From Candidatus Woesearchaeota archaeon CG10_big_fil_rev_8_21_14_0_10_36_11 (GTDB taxonomy: Archaea; Nanobdellota; Nanobdellia; Woesearchaeales; GW2011-AR9): DNA of 9,299 bases. The stretch is from contig PCYB01000067.1 of NCBI GenBank assembly GCA_002762845.1, positions 1 to 9,299 on the forward strand. Direction: 5' to 3'. Below the pieces are notes generated by a model. That model searched no databases and was not told the DNA's origin. It worked only from the letters and a program-made list of their open reading frames with translations. The stretch's first letter is position 1, and each line of letters begins with the position of its first letter. The position numbers were made by a program, and so were the translations under genes. Below are positions 1 to 7,492 of this stretch, one piece after another.

Positions 1-55
1 AGAAGTCCTTATTTATTAACCTGCCGATAAGTTTACACTGTCCTTTACCATAATA

Positions 56-63
56 TTTATATA
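56..63 (+). promoter_or_regulatory. TATA box of cdc48
   Basis: The perfect archaeal box TTTATATA is followed after exactly 22 bases by the ATG at 86. Archaeal transcription starts about 25 bases beyond the box centre, so the transcript should begin at or next to the start codon (leaderless). No Shine-Dalgarno sequence is visible before the ATG, which fits. Bases 1-55 show no gene that I can support. Confidence 0.7.
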
Positions 64-85
64 GTAACAAACTACAAATTATACT

Positions 86-2374
86 ATGCAACCCCTCCAA
101 ATTAAGCTCAAAGTTATGGAAGCAGTCCAAGATGACGTTAACAAGGGTATTGTTAAAATAGATTCAAATTTCATGAAACAAATAGGTGTTAATCCTGGCG
201 ATATTGTTCAACTTACGGGCGAAAGGGCGACTGCCGCTATTGTTGATAGGGCATACCCTGGCGATATCGGTTTAAACATTATCCGAATGGACGGAAACAT
301 ACGGAGAAATGCACGAACATCTATCGGGGAAATGGTGTCGATAGAAAAAGCAGAAGTTAAAAGTGCTGTCAAAGTGTCAATTGCGCCAGCGAACAAAGGC
401 GTTTTAATTAAAGCGTCACCGCAATTGTTTAAACAGGGACTTCTTGGCAAGGCGTTAGTGAAAGGAGACATAGTTTCGCTTGGAAGGCCACGACGTAGAT
501 CACATCCGCCAAATGATGTTGGTAACGTTTTTTCTATGATGGAACAGCAGTTTGCAGGGTTTGGCTTTGGCGACATAAAATTTGTTGTTGTTGATACGAA
601 TCCTAAGAAAGAAATTGTTGTTATTACACCTGAAACAGAAGTCCAGTTTAATCCTCAAGCAGTTGAATTAAAAGAAGATGATGGTCTTAGCCTTGGCATA
701 AACTATGAAGATATTGGCGGTTTGGGTGATGAAATCAAAAATGTACGAGAGATGGTAGAACTTCCGTTAAAACATCCAGAAATATTTGAAAAGTTAGGAA
801 TAGAACCACCAAAGGGTGTATTATTACACGGCCCTCCTGGTACTGGGAAAACATTACTGGCAAAAGCAGTTGCGTCAGAAACTAATTCACATTTTATCCT
901 TATTAATGGTCCGGAAGTAATTTCAAAATTTTATGGTGAGAGCGAAGCTAATTTGCGGAAAAAATTTGAAGAAGCGGAACAAAACGCCCCGTCAATAATT
1001 TTCTTGGACGAGATTGATGCCATTGCAACAAAAAGAGAAGAAACTAAAGGAGATGTTGAGAAACGTGTTGTTGCACAGTTATTAGGGTTAATGGACGGAC
1101 TGAAATCTCGTGGCAAAGTAATTGTTATTGCTGCAACAAACATGCCAAACGTTCTTGATCCTGCACTTCGTCGCCCAGGAAGGTTCGATCGCGAGATAGA
1201 AATTGGCGTTCCTGATAAGAACGGCCGCTTAGAAGTTCTTAAAATCCATACACGGAACATGCCGTTAGCGAAAAATATTAACCTTAAAGAAATTGCAAAA
1301 GTCACGCACGGTTTTGTCGGTGCTGATTTAAATGCACTTGCAAAAGAAGCGGCAATGATTGTCCTTCGGCGAGTTCTTCCTGACTTAAAGAAAGCAGGTA
1401 TTGAAGACGGAGAAACGATTCCTGAAGAAATCCTTGCAAAACTTATGATTACACAGAAAGACTTTATTGAATCGTTAAAGATTGTCAGGCCGTCTGCAAT
1501 GAGAGAAGTTCTTGTTGAAACTCCCGACGTTAATTGGTCAGACATTGGTGGTTTGGAAGATGTTAAAGGGAAATTAAAAGAATCTGTCGAATGGCCACTC
1601 AAAAAACCTGAAATATTTACTCGAATGGGTATCCGTCCACCACGAGGAATTTTATTGTACGGTCCTCCCGGTACAGGGAAAACATTACTGGCAAAGGCTG
1701 TTGCAAAAGAAAGCGAAGCGAATTTTATTTTGGTTAATGGTCCATCATTATTAAGCAAATGGGTTGGCGAATCTGAAAAAGCTGTCCGTGAAATATTTAG
1801 GAAAGCACGCCAGACATCACCTACAATATTATTCTTTGACGAGATTGACGCGCTAGTTCCAAGAAGAAATTCGGCAAGTGAATCGAAAGTGAACGAACGT
1901 ATCGTGAACCAGATGCTGACAGAAATGGACGGTCTTGAAAGTTTAAACGACGTTGTTATTATTGCTGCAACGAACAGGCCGGACATTGTTGACCCTGCAC
2001 TCCTTCGACAGGGACGGTTTGATCGTGTTATATTAACACCTGTTCCTGATAAAGAAGGGCGTAAAACCATATTTGAGATATACATTAAGAAAATGCCGCT
2101 TGCGAACGATGTTGACGTAACAACACTGGCAAAGAAAACTGACGGGTACGTTGGTTCGGATATTGAAGGTGTGTGCCGTGAAGCAGCAATGATTGCATTA
2201 CGTGAAAATATTTCCACGAAAGAAATTACTATGGCACATTTTACGGAAGCATTAAATGTTGTCAAACCGTCTGTTGATAAAGAAACTGAAGAGACCTACA
2301 AGAACTTAGAAAGTTATTTCAGTGCTGCCCGTGCAAAACAAATCAAAGAAAGTAAAGCTGACTATTTTGGGTAA
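86..2374 (+). CDS. cdc48: Cdc48/VAT-type tandem AAA+ ATPase (p97 family)
   Basis: This is a complete archaeal Cdc48 homologue of 762 residues, the usual family length. Residues 4-90 form the double-psi barrel N-domain and about 100-185 the second N-subdomain. Two AAA modules follow. D1 has Walker A GPPGTGKT at 249-256, Walker B FLDEID at 306-311, sensor AATN at 349-352 and arginine fingers in LRRPGRFDR near 361-369. D2 has Walker A at 526-533, Walker B FFDEID at 583-588, AATN at 627-630 and RQGRFDR near 641-647. The pore loops read KFYGE (281-285) and KWVGE (558-562). Family knowledge: hexameric cytoplasmic unfoldase that extracts or unfolds proteins, often feeding the proteasome. The C-terminus ends in DYFG, not a strict HbYX tail (tyrosine next to last), so proteasome docking is uncertain. 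The start is fixed by the TATA box 22 bases upstream and the barrel beginning at once. Confidence 0.97.
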   Translation: MQPLQIKLKVMEAVQDDVNKGIVKIDSNFMKQIGVNPGDIVQLTGERATAAIVDRAYPGDIGLNIIRMDGNIRRNARTSIGEMVSIEKAEVKSAVKVSIAPANKGVLIKASPQLFKQGLLGKALVKGDIVSLGRPRRRSHPPNDVGNVFSMMEQQFAGFGFGDIKFVVVDTNPKKEIVVITPETEVQFNPQAVELKEDDGLSLGINYEDIGGLGDEIKNVREMVELPLKHPEIFEKLGIEPPKGVLLHGPPGTGKTLLAKAVASETNSHFILINGPEVISKFYGESEANLRKKFEEAEQNAPSIIFLDEIDAIATKREETKGDVEKRVVAQLLGLMDGLKSRGKVIVIAATNMPNVLDPALRRPGRFDREIEIGVPDKNGRLEVLKIHTRNMPLAKNINLKEIAKVTHGFVGADLNALAKEAAMIVLRRVLPDLKKAGIEDGETIPEEILAKLMITQKDFIESLKIVRPSAMREVLVETPDVNWSDIGGLEDVKGKLKESVEWPLKKPEIFTRMGIRPPRGILLYGPPGTGKTLLAKAVAKESEANFILVNGPSLLSKWVGESEKAVREIFRKARQTSPTILFFDEIDALVPRRNSASESKVNERIVNQMLTEMDGLESLNDVVIIAATNRPDIVDPALLRQGRFDRVILTPVPDKEGRKTIFEIYIKKMPLANDVDVTTLAKKTDGYVGSDIEGVCREAAMIALRENISTKEITMAHFTEALNVVKPSVDKETEETYKNLESYFSAARAKQIKESKADYFG

Positions 2375-2375
2375 A

Positions 2376-2383
2376 TTTATATA
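2376..2383 (+). promoter_or_regulatory. TATA box of the DUF5684-like gene
   Basis: TTTATATA begins two bases after the cdc48 stop codon and ends 22 bases before the ATG at 2406, exactly the geometry seen at cdc48. The downstream gene therefore probably has its own leaderless transcript and need not be read through from cdc48. No convincing terminator is visible between the two genes. Confidence 0.65.
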
Positions 2384-2405
2384 GTTCTTTTGTTTATATC
2401 TTTAT

Positions 2406-2822
2406 ATGGTAAATGCATTTATGCCCGTTATTGGCGCGATGGGTGCGCTAATTGGACTTTTCTTTGTTATGTTTTTTGTAATATCTGTAGCTGTTTATGT
2501 CTATATGGCATTAACGTTAATGACCATTGCACGGAAATTGAAGTATGATAAACCGTGGCTTGCATGGATTCCAATAGCAAACCTGTTTTTACTTCCAATC
2601 TTAGCAAAAAAACATTGGGCAATGGGATTCCTTGGATTGATTCCTATCGTTAATATAGTGTTCTTTATCATGTGGACATGGATCATCTTTGAACGGCGAC
2701 ATTATCCTGGCGCTTTGGCACTAATCCCTCTCGCAAGTATTATTCCAATCATTGGTTGGTTTGCTAGTATCGGCAACTTAGTTGTTTGGGGACTTGTTGC
2801 ATGGAACGATATTAAGAAATAA
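2406..2822 (+). CDS. Small integral membrane protein, DUF5684-like
   Basis: A 138-residue, very hydrophobic protein. Predicted membrane spans lie near residues 8-42 (one long or two short helices), 52-66, 71-95, 102-118 and 121-134. The loop YDKPWLAWIPIANLFLL (47-63), a later IPIVNIV (79-85) and a tryptophan-rich tail resemble the repeated 'WLAWIPIxNL' pattern I know from the DUF5684 family. That assignment is from memory and was not tested. The molecular function of this family is not established; some members are loosely linked to signal-peptidase-like or transport genes. It has its own TATA box, the same orientation as cdc48, and ends 4 bases before the convergent antiporter stop codon. 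I see no catalytic motif. Confidence 0.85.
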   Translation: MVNAFMPVIGAMGALIGLFFVMFFVISVAVYVYMALTLMTIARKLKYDKPWLAWIPIANLFLLPILAKKHWAMGFLGLIPIVNIVFFIMWTWIIFERRHYPGALALIPLASIIPIIGWFASIGNLVVWGLVAWNDIKK

Positions 2823-2826
2823 ACTT

Positions 2827-3816
2827 CTAAAACAACAACACATGCACTGCTATTAACATAATATAAAAAAGTAGTAATGCAATACCTTCATACCGCGTTA
2901 GTGATGCTTCTTTGTATTTATACCCTTTAAAGATAAGTGCAACAAAAAGTAATGTTATAATAATCATCCATGTTAAATCGAAATAGAAAACGTTTCCTGC
3001 AATGGAAAATGGTGACAGGACAACAACCAGTCCTAACGTAATAAGCAACGTAAATATGTTCGAGCCGAACGTTTCTGTTATGGCCGCGTCGGCATACCCT
3101 TTACGTGTTCCTTGGATAGCAGCTGCAATATTGGGCATGCTTGTTCCTATTGCGCCAAACAAGATACCAACAAGTATTTCTGGTAGCTGTAACGTTTCAT
3201 TTAACTGTATTAATGAAGAAGAAAATAAGTACGAACCGCCAATAAGAACAACGGACCCAAGAATAAATGTTAATGATGAGGGTTTTAATTTTAAGAAACT
3301 ATGTCCAAATAAACTTAGATTTCTTTTAACACTTTCCACCTTTTGTTTTTGGTTTTTTGTTGGCCGCCACCTTTCAAATGACCACACATTTATCGCATAT
3401 GGGACAAACAACAATAGAAGAACCAATCCTTCTGTACGTGAATAGTGTAAATCTGAACCAAACAAAAGGACAACAGCGGCAATAACGACCATAAAAATGC
3501 CATCACGGATAACGACAGACTTTTCAACACGTAACGGTTTAATGATAGCGCTTACACCAACTATCAATCCAATATTTGCCATCACTGAACCAATAACAAC
3601 TCCTAAACCAATGTCAAGGTGTCCTAAGAAATAGGAATATATTGCTGTGAAAATTTCTGGCAGACTTAAGATAAATGAGACGAGTAATGTTGTAACGGCG
3701 ATATAACTTGTCCCTAATCGTTTTGCCATAGGCACGAGTGAATCTGTTATCCAATCAGAACTTTTCCAGATAAGAATCACTGAAAGTACCAATAATACTA
3801 ATGTAACAACTATCAT
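2827..3816 (-). CDS. CaCA-superfamily cation (Na+/Ca2+-like) antiporter
   Basis: A 329-residue membrane protein with the inverted two-repeat architecture of Na+/Ca2+ exchangers, near the length of the M. jannaschii exchanger NCX_Mj. The first alpha-repeat has SLPE at 51-54 and GSVMANIG at 76-83, keeping the counterparts of Glu54 and Asn81 of NCX_Mj. The second has GTSMPN at 224-229 and GSNIFTLLI at 251-259. There the expected Glu of 'TSLPE' is Asn229 and the acidic residue after GSNIx is Thr256. A charged cytoplasmic loop at about 147-178 separates the halves. The family exchanges Ca2+ for Na+ or H+ across the cytoplasmic membrane. The ligand changes make exact ion specificity uncertain. It lies 38 bases downstream of the Ca2+-ATPase on the same strand, with its own TATA-like box, supporting a shared role in cation export. 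Confidence 0.9.
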   Translation of the reverse strand: MIVVTLVLLVLSVILIWKSSDWITDSLVPMAKRLGTSYIAVTTLLVSFILSLPEIFTAIYSYFLGHLDIGLGVVIGSVMANIGLIVGVSAIIKPLRVEKSVVIRDGIFMVVIAAVVLLFGSDLHYSRTEGLVLLLLFVPYAINVWSFERWRPTKNQKQKVESVKRNLSLFGHSFLKLKPSSLTFILGSVVLIGGSYLFSSSLIQLNETLQLPEILVGILFGAIGTSMPNIAAAIQGTRKGYADAAITETFGSNIFTLLITLGLVVVLSPFSIAGNVFYFDLTWMIIITLLFVALIFKGYKYKEASLTRYEGIALLLFYIMLIAVHVLLF

Positions 3817-3842
3817 CTTTTTCTCTTTTGTTCTTTAATAAC

Positions 3843-3850
3843 TATTTAAA
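3843..3850 (-). promoter_or_regulatory. TATA-like box of the antiporter gene
   Basis: Read on the minus strand the sequence is TTTAAATA, ending 26 bases before the antiporter ATG (3816). It lies in the 38-base gap after the ATPase stop codon. The antiporter could therefore be transcribed on its own as well as by read-through from the ATPase gene. Confidence 0.5.
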
Positions 3851-3854
3851 TGTT

Positions 3855-6464
3855 TCAATGTGAAGATACTTTTATTTTCTTTTTTTTCATAAAGTAATTT
3901 ATAACTCTATACATTCCGTACAAAGCGCCACTTGCAATAATGAGTATTCCCCAATCAACAAGTGTAAGGGGCGTTGTTTTAAACCATACATTAAGCGGGG
4001 TGTAAATTGTTGCTAGATGTAAAAGTAATGATACAACGATTGCCACTACTAGCCATTTATTACTCAAAATGCTTAATTTATATTCAGCACGGATAGTCTG
4101 CAGTCGTACGAGTTCAAACAATACGAGAGACGTAAAAACGATAGTTTGTGCTTTTGTAATGCCTGAATCCTGATACAGGATAAATAATATCAATGAAATA
4201 ATTCCCATAAGAACGCCAAACATAATGATGTTCCACTGTAGTTCTTTTGAAAGAATACTTTCGTACGCAGGACGAGGTTGTTGTTGCATAATACCTTGAG
4301 AATGTGGATCAAGACTTAATGCAGTGGCAGGTAAACCGTCCGTAACAAGGTTCACCCATAAAATTTGTATTGCGGTTAAGGGGAGGCTTAAATGAAGTCC
4401 AAATATTGATGAATATAACGACGCGAAAAGGATAACTGTAATTTCTCCTAGATTACTTGATAATAAATAATTAACAAACTTTCGTATGTTTTCAAAAATT
4501 CCCCTTCCTTCTTCAACGGCATTAACAATCGATGTAAAATTATCATCTGTAAGGATCATGTCTGACGCTTCCTTTGCGACGTCTGTGCCAGTGATACCCA
4601 TCGAAATACCAATATCTGCTTTTTTTAATGCTGGAGCATCATTAACACCGTCGCCCGTCATCGCAACAACATGCCCATTTTTCTTTAGCGCTTCAACAAT
4701 CTTGAGTTTGTGTTCAGGATTAACACGTGCAAAAATACTAATCTCTTTAATGTCCCGTATAAGATTTTTATGCGCGTCCAATTCCTGGCCAGTTATCGCA
4801 TTACCTTGTATCCCTAATTCGTCAGCAATGGCTTTTGCTGTTGTTATTTGATCACCTGTAATCATGATAACACGTATTCCTGCAGCCTGACATCGTTGTA
4901 TAGCGTTCTTTACTTCTTCACGTGGTGGATCTATCATTGCTTGCAATCCAACAAAAATCATGTTCTTTTCTGCATCTTTTACATTTTCGTTATACGCAAA
5001 CCCAAGAACACGCAACGCTTCCTTTGCAAACGATTCGTTCTGTTTGATGATTTCTTTTTTTATGTCTCGGGGTAATCGTTGTACTTTACCATTAATAAGA
5101 ATACGATCACATAATTCTATGATAATGTCGGGAGCACCTTTCGTATAGGATACTTTTCCGTGAATTGTTGTCATCATTTTCCGTTCTGATGAAAAAGGAA
5201 TCTCGTCAGTACGCGGTTGTTTTTTTACTAACTCTTGTTGTGTAAATCCTGCCTTTTCCGCTGAAACTATAAGTGCTGCTTCTGTCGGATCACCAAACAA
5301 TTCTTTTTTATCAAAATGTGAATCGTTACATTGTGCACCTATCGTAAGGAGCGCGTGTAAATGTTCGGGGTTCGCGAGTTTATTCTTTATGGTAAAGTTT
5401 CCTTTTGCTTCATATCCCGATCCCGTAACATCGTAAACCGTGTTATTTGCCCACATTTTAGTAACAGTCATCTCATTGTGAGTAAGGGTTCCTGTTTTAT
5501 CTGTACAAATGACACTGACACTCCCAAGCGTTTCTACAGAAGGAAGTTTTCGTACAAGCGCGTTTTTCTTCACCATACGTTGTACTCCTAACGCTAACGA
5601 AATGGTAATAACTGCCGGTAGTCCTTCAGGAATCACTGCAACAGCTAACGCAATTGCCGTGAGAAACATAACAGATGCATCTTTTCCTGAAAGAATTCCT
5701 GCCATGAAGACAATAATAGCAACAATGATGACTGCTATCGTAAGATATTTCCCGAGCTGTTTAAGTTTTTTTTGTAAAGGGGTAAGTTTTTTGTCAGACT
5801 CTTTGATAAGTGTGGCAATCTTTCCCACTTCAGTTTTCATACCTGTAGATAGTACTACTGCTTTTCCACGGCCGTTAGAAATAACTGTTGCTGAGTAAAC
5901 CATATTCTTTCTGTCTGCAAGAGGTGTTTTTTCCTTTACTAAAGCAAGATCTTTTGTTACCGGTTGTGATTCGCCTGTTAAAGGCGCTTCCTGCGTTTCT
6001 AACGTATGTATCTCTATCAATCGTGCATCTGCGGGAACTTTATCTCCTGTTTCTAAAAGAATGATATCTCCCGGCACGAGATATTTGCTATCGATACTCT
6101 GTTCTTTACCTGCTCTGAAAACTTTTGCTTTAGGTGAAGCCATCTTTCTGAGCGCTTCTATGGCTTTTTCTGCTCTGTACTCTTGGACAAAGCCCAGGAC
6201 TGCATTAAGAACAATGATAACTGCAATCACAATTCCATCGATTATTTCCCCTAAGAAAAAAGATATTCCCATTGCTACGACTAAAATCCAGACTAAAGGA
6301 GAGATAAACTGCTGGAGAAGTATCTTCCAGGGAGAGGTGCCTTCTTCTGCTTTAAGCTCATTTAGGCCATATTGGTGCAGGCGTTGCTCTGCTTCGTGAT
6401 TAGTTAAGCCTTTTTCAGTAGCTTTGAGTTCTTCTAGTACTTCTTTTATGGGTAGTTGGTGCAT
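3855..6464 (-). CDS. P-type Ca2+-transporting ATPase (type IIA, SERCA/PMR1-like)
   Basis: This is a full-length 869-residue pump with a cation-ATPase N-terminal domain (1-70), actuator loop TGES at 163-166, phosphorylation site CTDKTGTLT with Asp322, nucleotide-binding KGAPD at 442-446, TGDQ at 536-539 and hinge TGDGVNDAP at 603-611. About ten membrane helices are present. Calcium ligands known from SERCA can be located: PEGLP in helix M4 (279-283), Asn671 and Glu674 in M5, and Asn705, Thr708 and Asp709 in M6 (NLVTDG). The family couples ATP hydrolysis to Ca2+ (sometimes Mn2+) export. Helix M8 reads LFELVRLQ, not the SERCA pattern, so one transported ion per cycle, as in PMR1-type pumps, is possible but inferred. 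The ATG overlaps the stop of the upstream HEPN gene by one base (TAATG). The start matches the family N-terminus (MHQLPIKEVLEEL). Confidence 0.95.
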   Translation of the reverse strand: MHQLPIKEVLEELKATEKGLTNHEAEQRLHQYGLNELKAEEGTSPWKILLQQFISPLVWILVVAMGISFFLGEIIDGIVIAVIIVLNAVLGFVQEYRAEKAIEALRKMASPKAKVFRAGKEQSIDSKYLVPGDIILLETGDKVPADARLIEIHTLETQEAPLTGESQPVTKDLALVKEKTPLADRKNMVYSATVISNGRGKAVVLSTGMKTEVGKIATLIKESDKKLTPLQKKLKQLGKYLTIAVIIVAIIVFMAGILSGKDASVMFLTAIALAVAVIPEGLPAVITISLALGVQRMVKKNALVRKLPSVETLGSVSVICTDKTGTLTHNEMTVTKMWANNTVYDVTGSGYEAKGNFTIKNKLANPEHLHALLTIGAQCNDSHFDKKELFGDPTEAALIVSAEKAGFTQQELVKKQPRTDEIPFSSERKMMTTIHGKVSYTKGAPDIIIELCDRILINGKVQRLPRDIKKEIIKQNESFAKEALRVLGFAYNENVKDAEKNMIFVGLQAMIDPPREEVKNAIQRCQAAGIRVIMITGDQITTAKAIADELGIQGNAITGQELDAHKNLIRDIKEISIFARVNPEHKLKIVEALKKNGHVVAMTGDGVNDAPALKKADIGISMGITGTDVAKEASDMILTDDNFTSIVNAVEEGRGIFENIRKFVNYLLSSNLGEITVILFASLYSSIFGLHLSLPLTAIQILWVNLVTDGLPATALSLDPHSQGIMQQQPRPAYESILSKELQWNIIMFGVLMGIISLILFILYQDSGITKAQTIVFTSLVLFELVRLQTIRAEYKLSILSNKWLVVAIVVSLLLHLATIYTPLNVWFKTTPLTLVDWGILIIASGALYGMYRVINYFMKKKKIKVSSH

Positions 6465-6886
6465 TATTCCAGAAAGTTATTCAATTCTTTTATTAAATTT
6501 TTACATTCTTTGATTGTTTTTTTAGCGATACTAAATTCCATCTTTCTACCATAGTAAATTAAAGAGTTTCTTTTAAAGCGGCAATTGTCAAACTTCCTAA
6601 ATAAGTCTTCCCGCATTAGAACATCCCTAATATAATAACCCAAACAGAGATGGTTCATGACTTTGTAGCCTTGCGACAAGATTATTGCATGCAAAATCTC
6701 TTGCAGAGAGGAGTAGTAACCTTCAAAAAGATAATTAGCATTATCTTCTGTAACTTTATTTGTCTCTAAAAAATTATTGCGGCCCAGAGCGGTATCGATT
6801 AGAGAATTCACTTTAGCTTTGTCTGGACTAACTTTTAATGAAGAACTTGTCTCTAAACATTCCTGCCAGGAATCTTCTTTATTCAT
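6464..6886 (-). CDS. HEPN-domain protein, likely toxin partner of an MNT pair
   Basis: A 140-residue, mainly helical protein. Residues about 22-78 and 92-138 form the helices of a HEPN fold. The segment KRNSLIYYGRKM (105-116) corresponds to the RX4-6H ribonuclease motif region, but Tyr111-Tyr112 stand where histidine is expected (Arg106-x4-Tyr-Tyr). It follows the nucleotidyltransferase gene with an ATGA overlap, the standard arrangement for HEPN/MNT pairs, and a GAGGTG ribosome binding site supports this start. Family knowledge: in HEPN/MNT toxin-antitoxin systems the HEPN partner is an RNase that the MNT protein neutralises, in one studied case by AMPylating a tyrosine. Without the histidine, RNase activity here is doubtful and a regulatory or scaffold role is possible. 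Its stop codon overlaps the Ca2+-ATPase start (TAATG). Confidence 0.75.
   Translation of the reverse strand: MNKEDSWQECLETSSSLKVSPDKAKVNSLIDTALGRNNFLETNKVTEDNANYLFEGYYSSLQEILHAIILSQGYKVMNHLCLGYYIRDVLMREDLFRKFDNCRFKRNSLIYYGRKMEFSIAKKTIKECKNLIKELNNFLE
6490..6497 (-). promoter_or_regulatory. Possible internal TATA-like box for the Ca2+-ATPase
   Basis: Minus-strand TTTAATAA ends 25 bases before the ATPase ATG, inside the 3' end of the HEPN gene. It is a weaker match than the cdc48 box but has nearly leaderless spacing, and no Shine-Dalgarno sequence precedes this ATG. The pump could thus be expressed independently of the HEPN/MNT pair. The sequence is AT-rich and the match could be chance. Confidence 0.3.
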
Positions 6887-7416
6887 CTGAACACCTCTAA
6901 GAAACCATTTAGCACACTACCATTTATAATATTATTGGCAAGATTCTTGTTTTTTATTTGTTTTATATTACTATAACAAAATAATTGTATCCTCCTTTGT
7001 AAAACTTTTTCAAATATTTTTAGATCTAATTCTTTTTTGGAAGCGGTCTCCAGGTATAAATCAATATCGCTCGTTTCAATATCTTCTCCTTTCATATAAG
7101 ATCCAAAAACAATAATTGTTGGGTTGCTTAATTCGTCTTTAAGATATTGGATTATTCCGGAGTCGTGCAGTTGTTTCAAGTTGAAAAGTTTTTTTTCTAT
7201 TAAGAAATGATCTTCATTCCTATCAGCAGTATATATAGTTACGTTAGCCACCTCTATTTTTTTTACGATTTTTTCTGTCTCTAGTTCCTTGACGTAGCGG
7301 ATTACTGAGGGTAAGGGGACATTCAAAGTTCTTTCTATTTGTCGTACTCTTAGTTTTGTTGTTGGATTAAGCAGAAAATGTTCTTTGATGGTTCTCTTGA
7401 TATCTTTTTTTGTCAT
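6883..7416 (-). CDS. Winged-helix plus minimal nucleotidyltransferase (MNT), antitoxin-like
   Basis: The predicted 177-residue protein has two parts. Residues 2-65 look like a winged-helix DNA-binding domain (TTKLRVRQIERTL, then PLPSVIRYVKELE, then a beta wing ending near TIYTA). Residues about 95-170 are a nucleotidyltransferase domain with FGSYMKG at 104-110 and the paired aspartates of SDIDLY (Asp117 and Asp119). The third acidic residue expected in the next strand is not obvious: the strand reads RRIQLFCYS. Family knowledge: MNT proteins pair with HEPN toxins and can inhibit them by AMP transfer; the winged helix would allow autoregulation. The frame is open to another ATG at 7443 (186 residues), but that ATG lies inside a TTTATATG box, so I prefer 7416, 24 bases beyond the box. 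The stop overlaps the HEPN start (ATGA). The gene is visibly more AT-rich than the transport genes. Confidence 0.8.
   Translation of the reverse strand: MTKKDIKRTIKEHFLLNPTTKLRVRQIERTLNVPLPSVIRYVKELETEKIVKKIEVANVTIYTADRNEDHFLIEKKLFNLKQLHDSGIIQYLKDELSNPTIIVFGSYMKGEDIETSDIDLYLETASKKELDLKIFEKVLQRRIQLFCYSNIKQIKNKNLANNIINGSVLNGFLEVFR
6892..6897 (-). promoter_or_regulatory. Ribosome binding site of the HEPN gene
   Basis: Minus-strand GAGGTG lies 5 bases before the HEPN ATG (6886), inside the last codons of the nucleotidyltransferase gene. It is a near-complete archaeal Shine-Dalgarno match and fixes the HEPN start, supporting translational coupling across the ATGA overlap. Confidence 0.6.
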
Positions 7417-7440
7417 CTGATAACAAAAAGTATCATTTGA

Positions 7441-7448
7441 CATATAAA
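7441..7448 (-). promoter_or_regulatory. Probable TATA box of the MNT-HEPN operon
   Basis: Minus-strand TTTATATG is followed after 24 bases by the ATG at 7416, close to the 22-base spacing seen at cdc48. If correct, the MNT transcript is leaderless and the upstream ATG at 7443, which overlaps this box, is not used. Confidence 0.45.
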
Positions 7449-7492
7449 GTTTTCGTAAGTGTAAAGTTAGGAACTTTTTACTTAACAGGTAT

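Noticed and set aside
931..2265. Long minus-strand frame of 444 codons across cdc48
   Set aside because: It is antisense to a complete, motif-rich AAA+ gene, has a serine-rich composition typical of shadow frames, and has no promoter or recognisable domain.
3002..3445. Plus-strand frame of 147 codons inside the antiporter gene
   Set aside because: Shadow of a well-supported minus-strand membrane protein; no coherent domain.
5509..5898. Plus-strand frame of 129 codons inside the Ca2+-ATPase
   Set aside because: Antisense to the actuator and phosphorylation regions, which carry all expected motifs.
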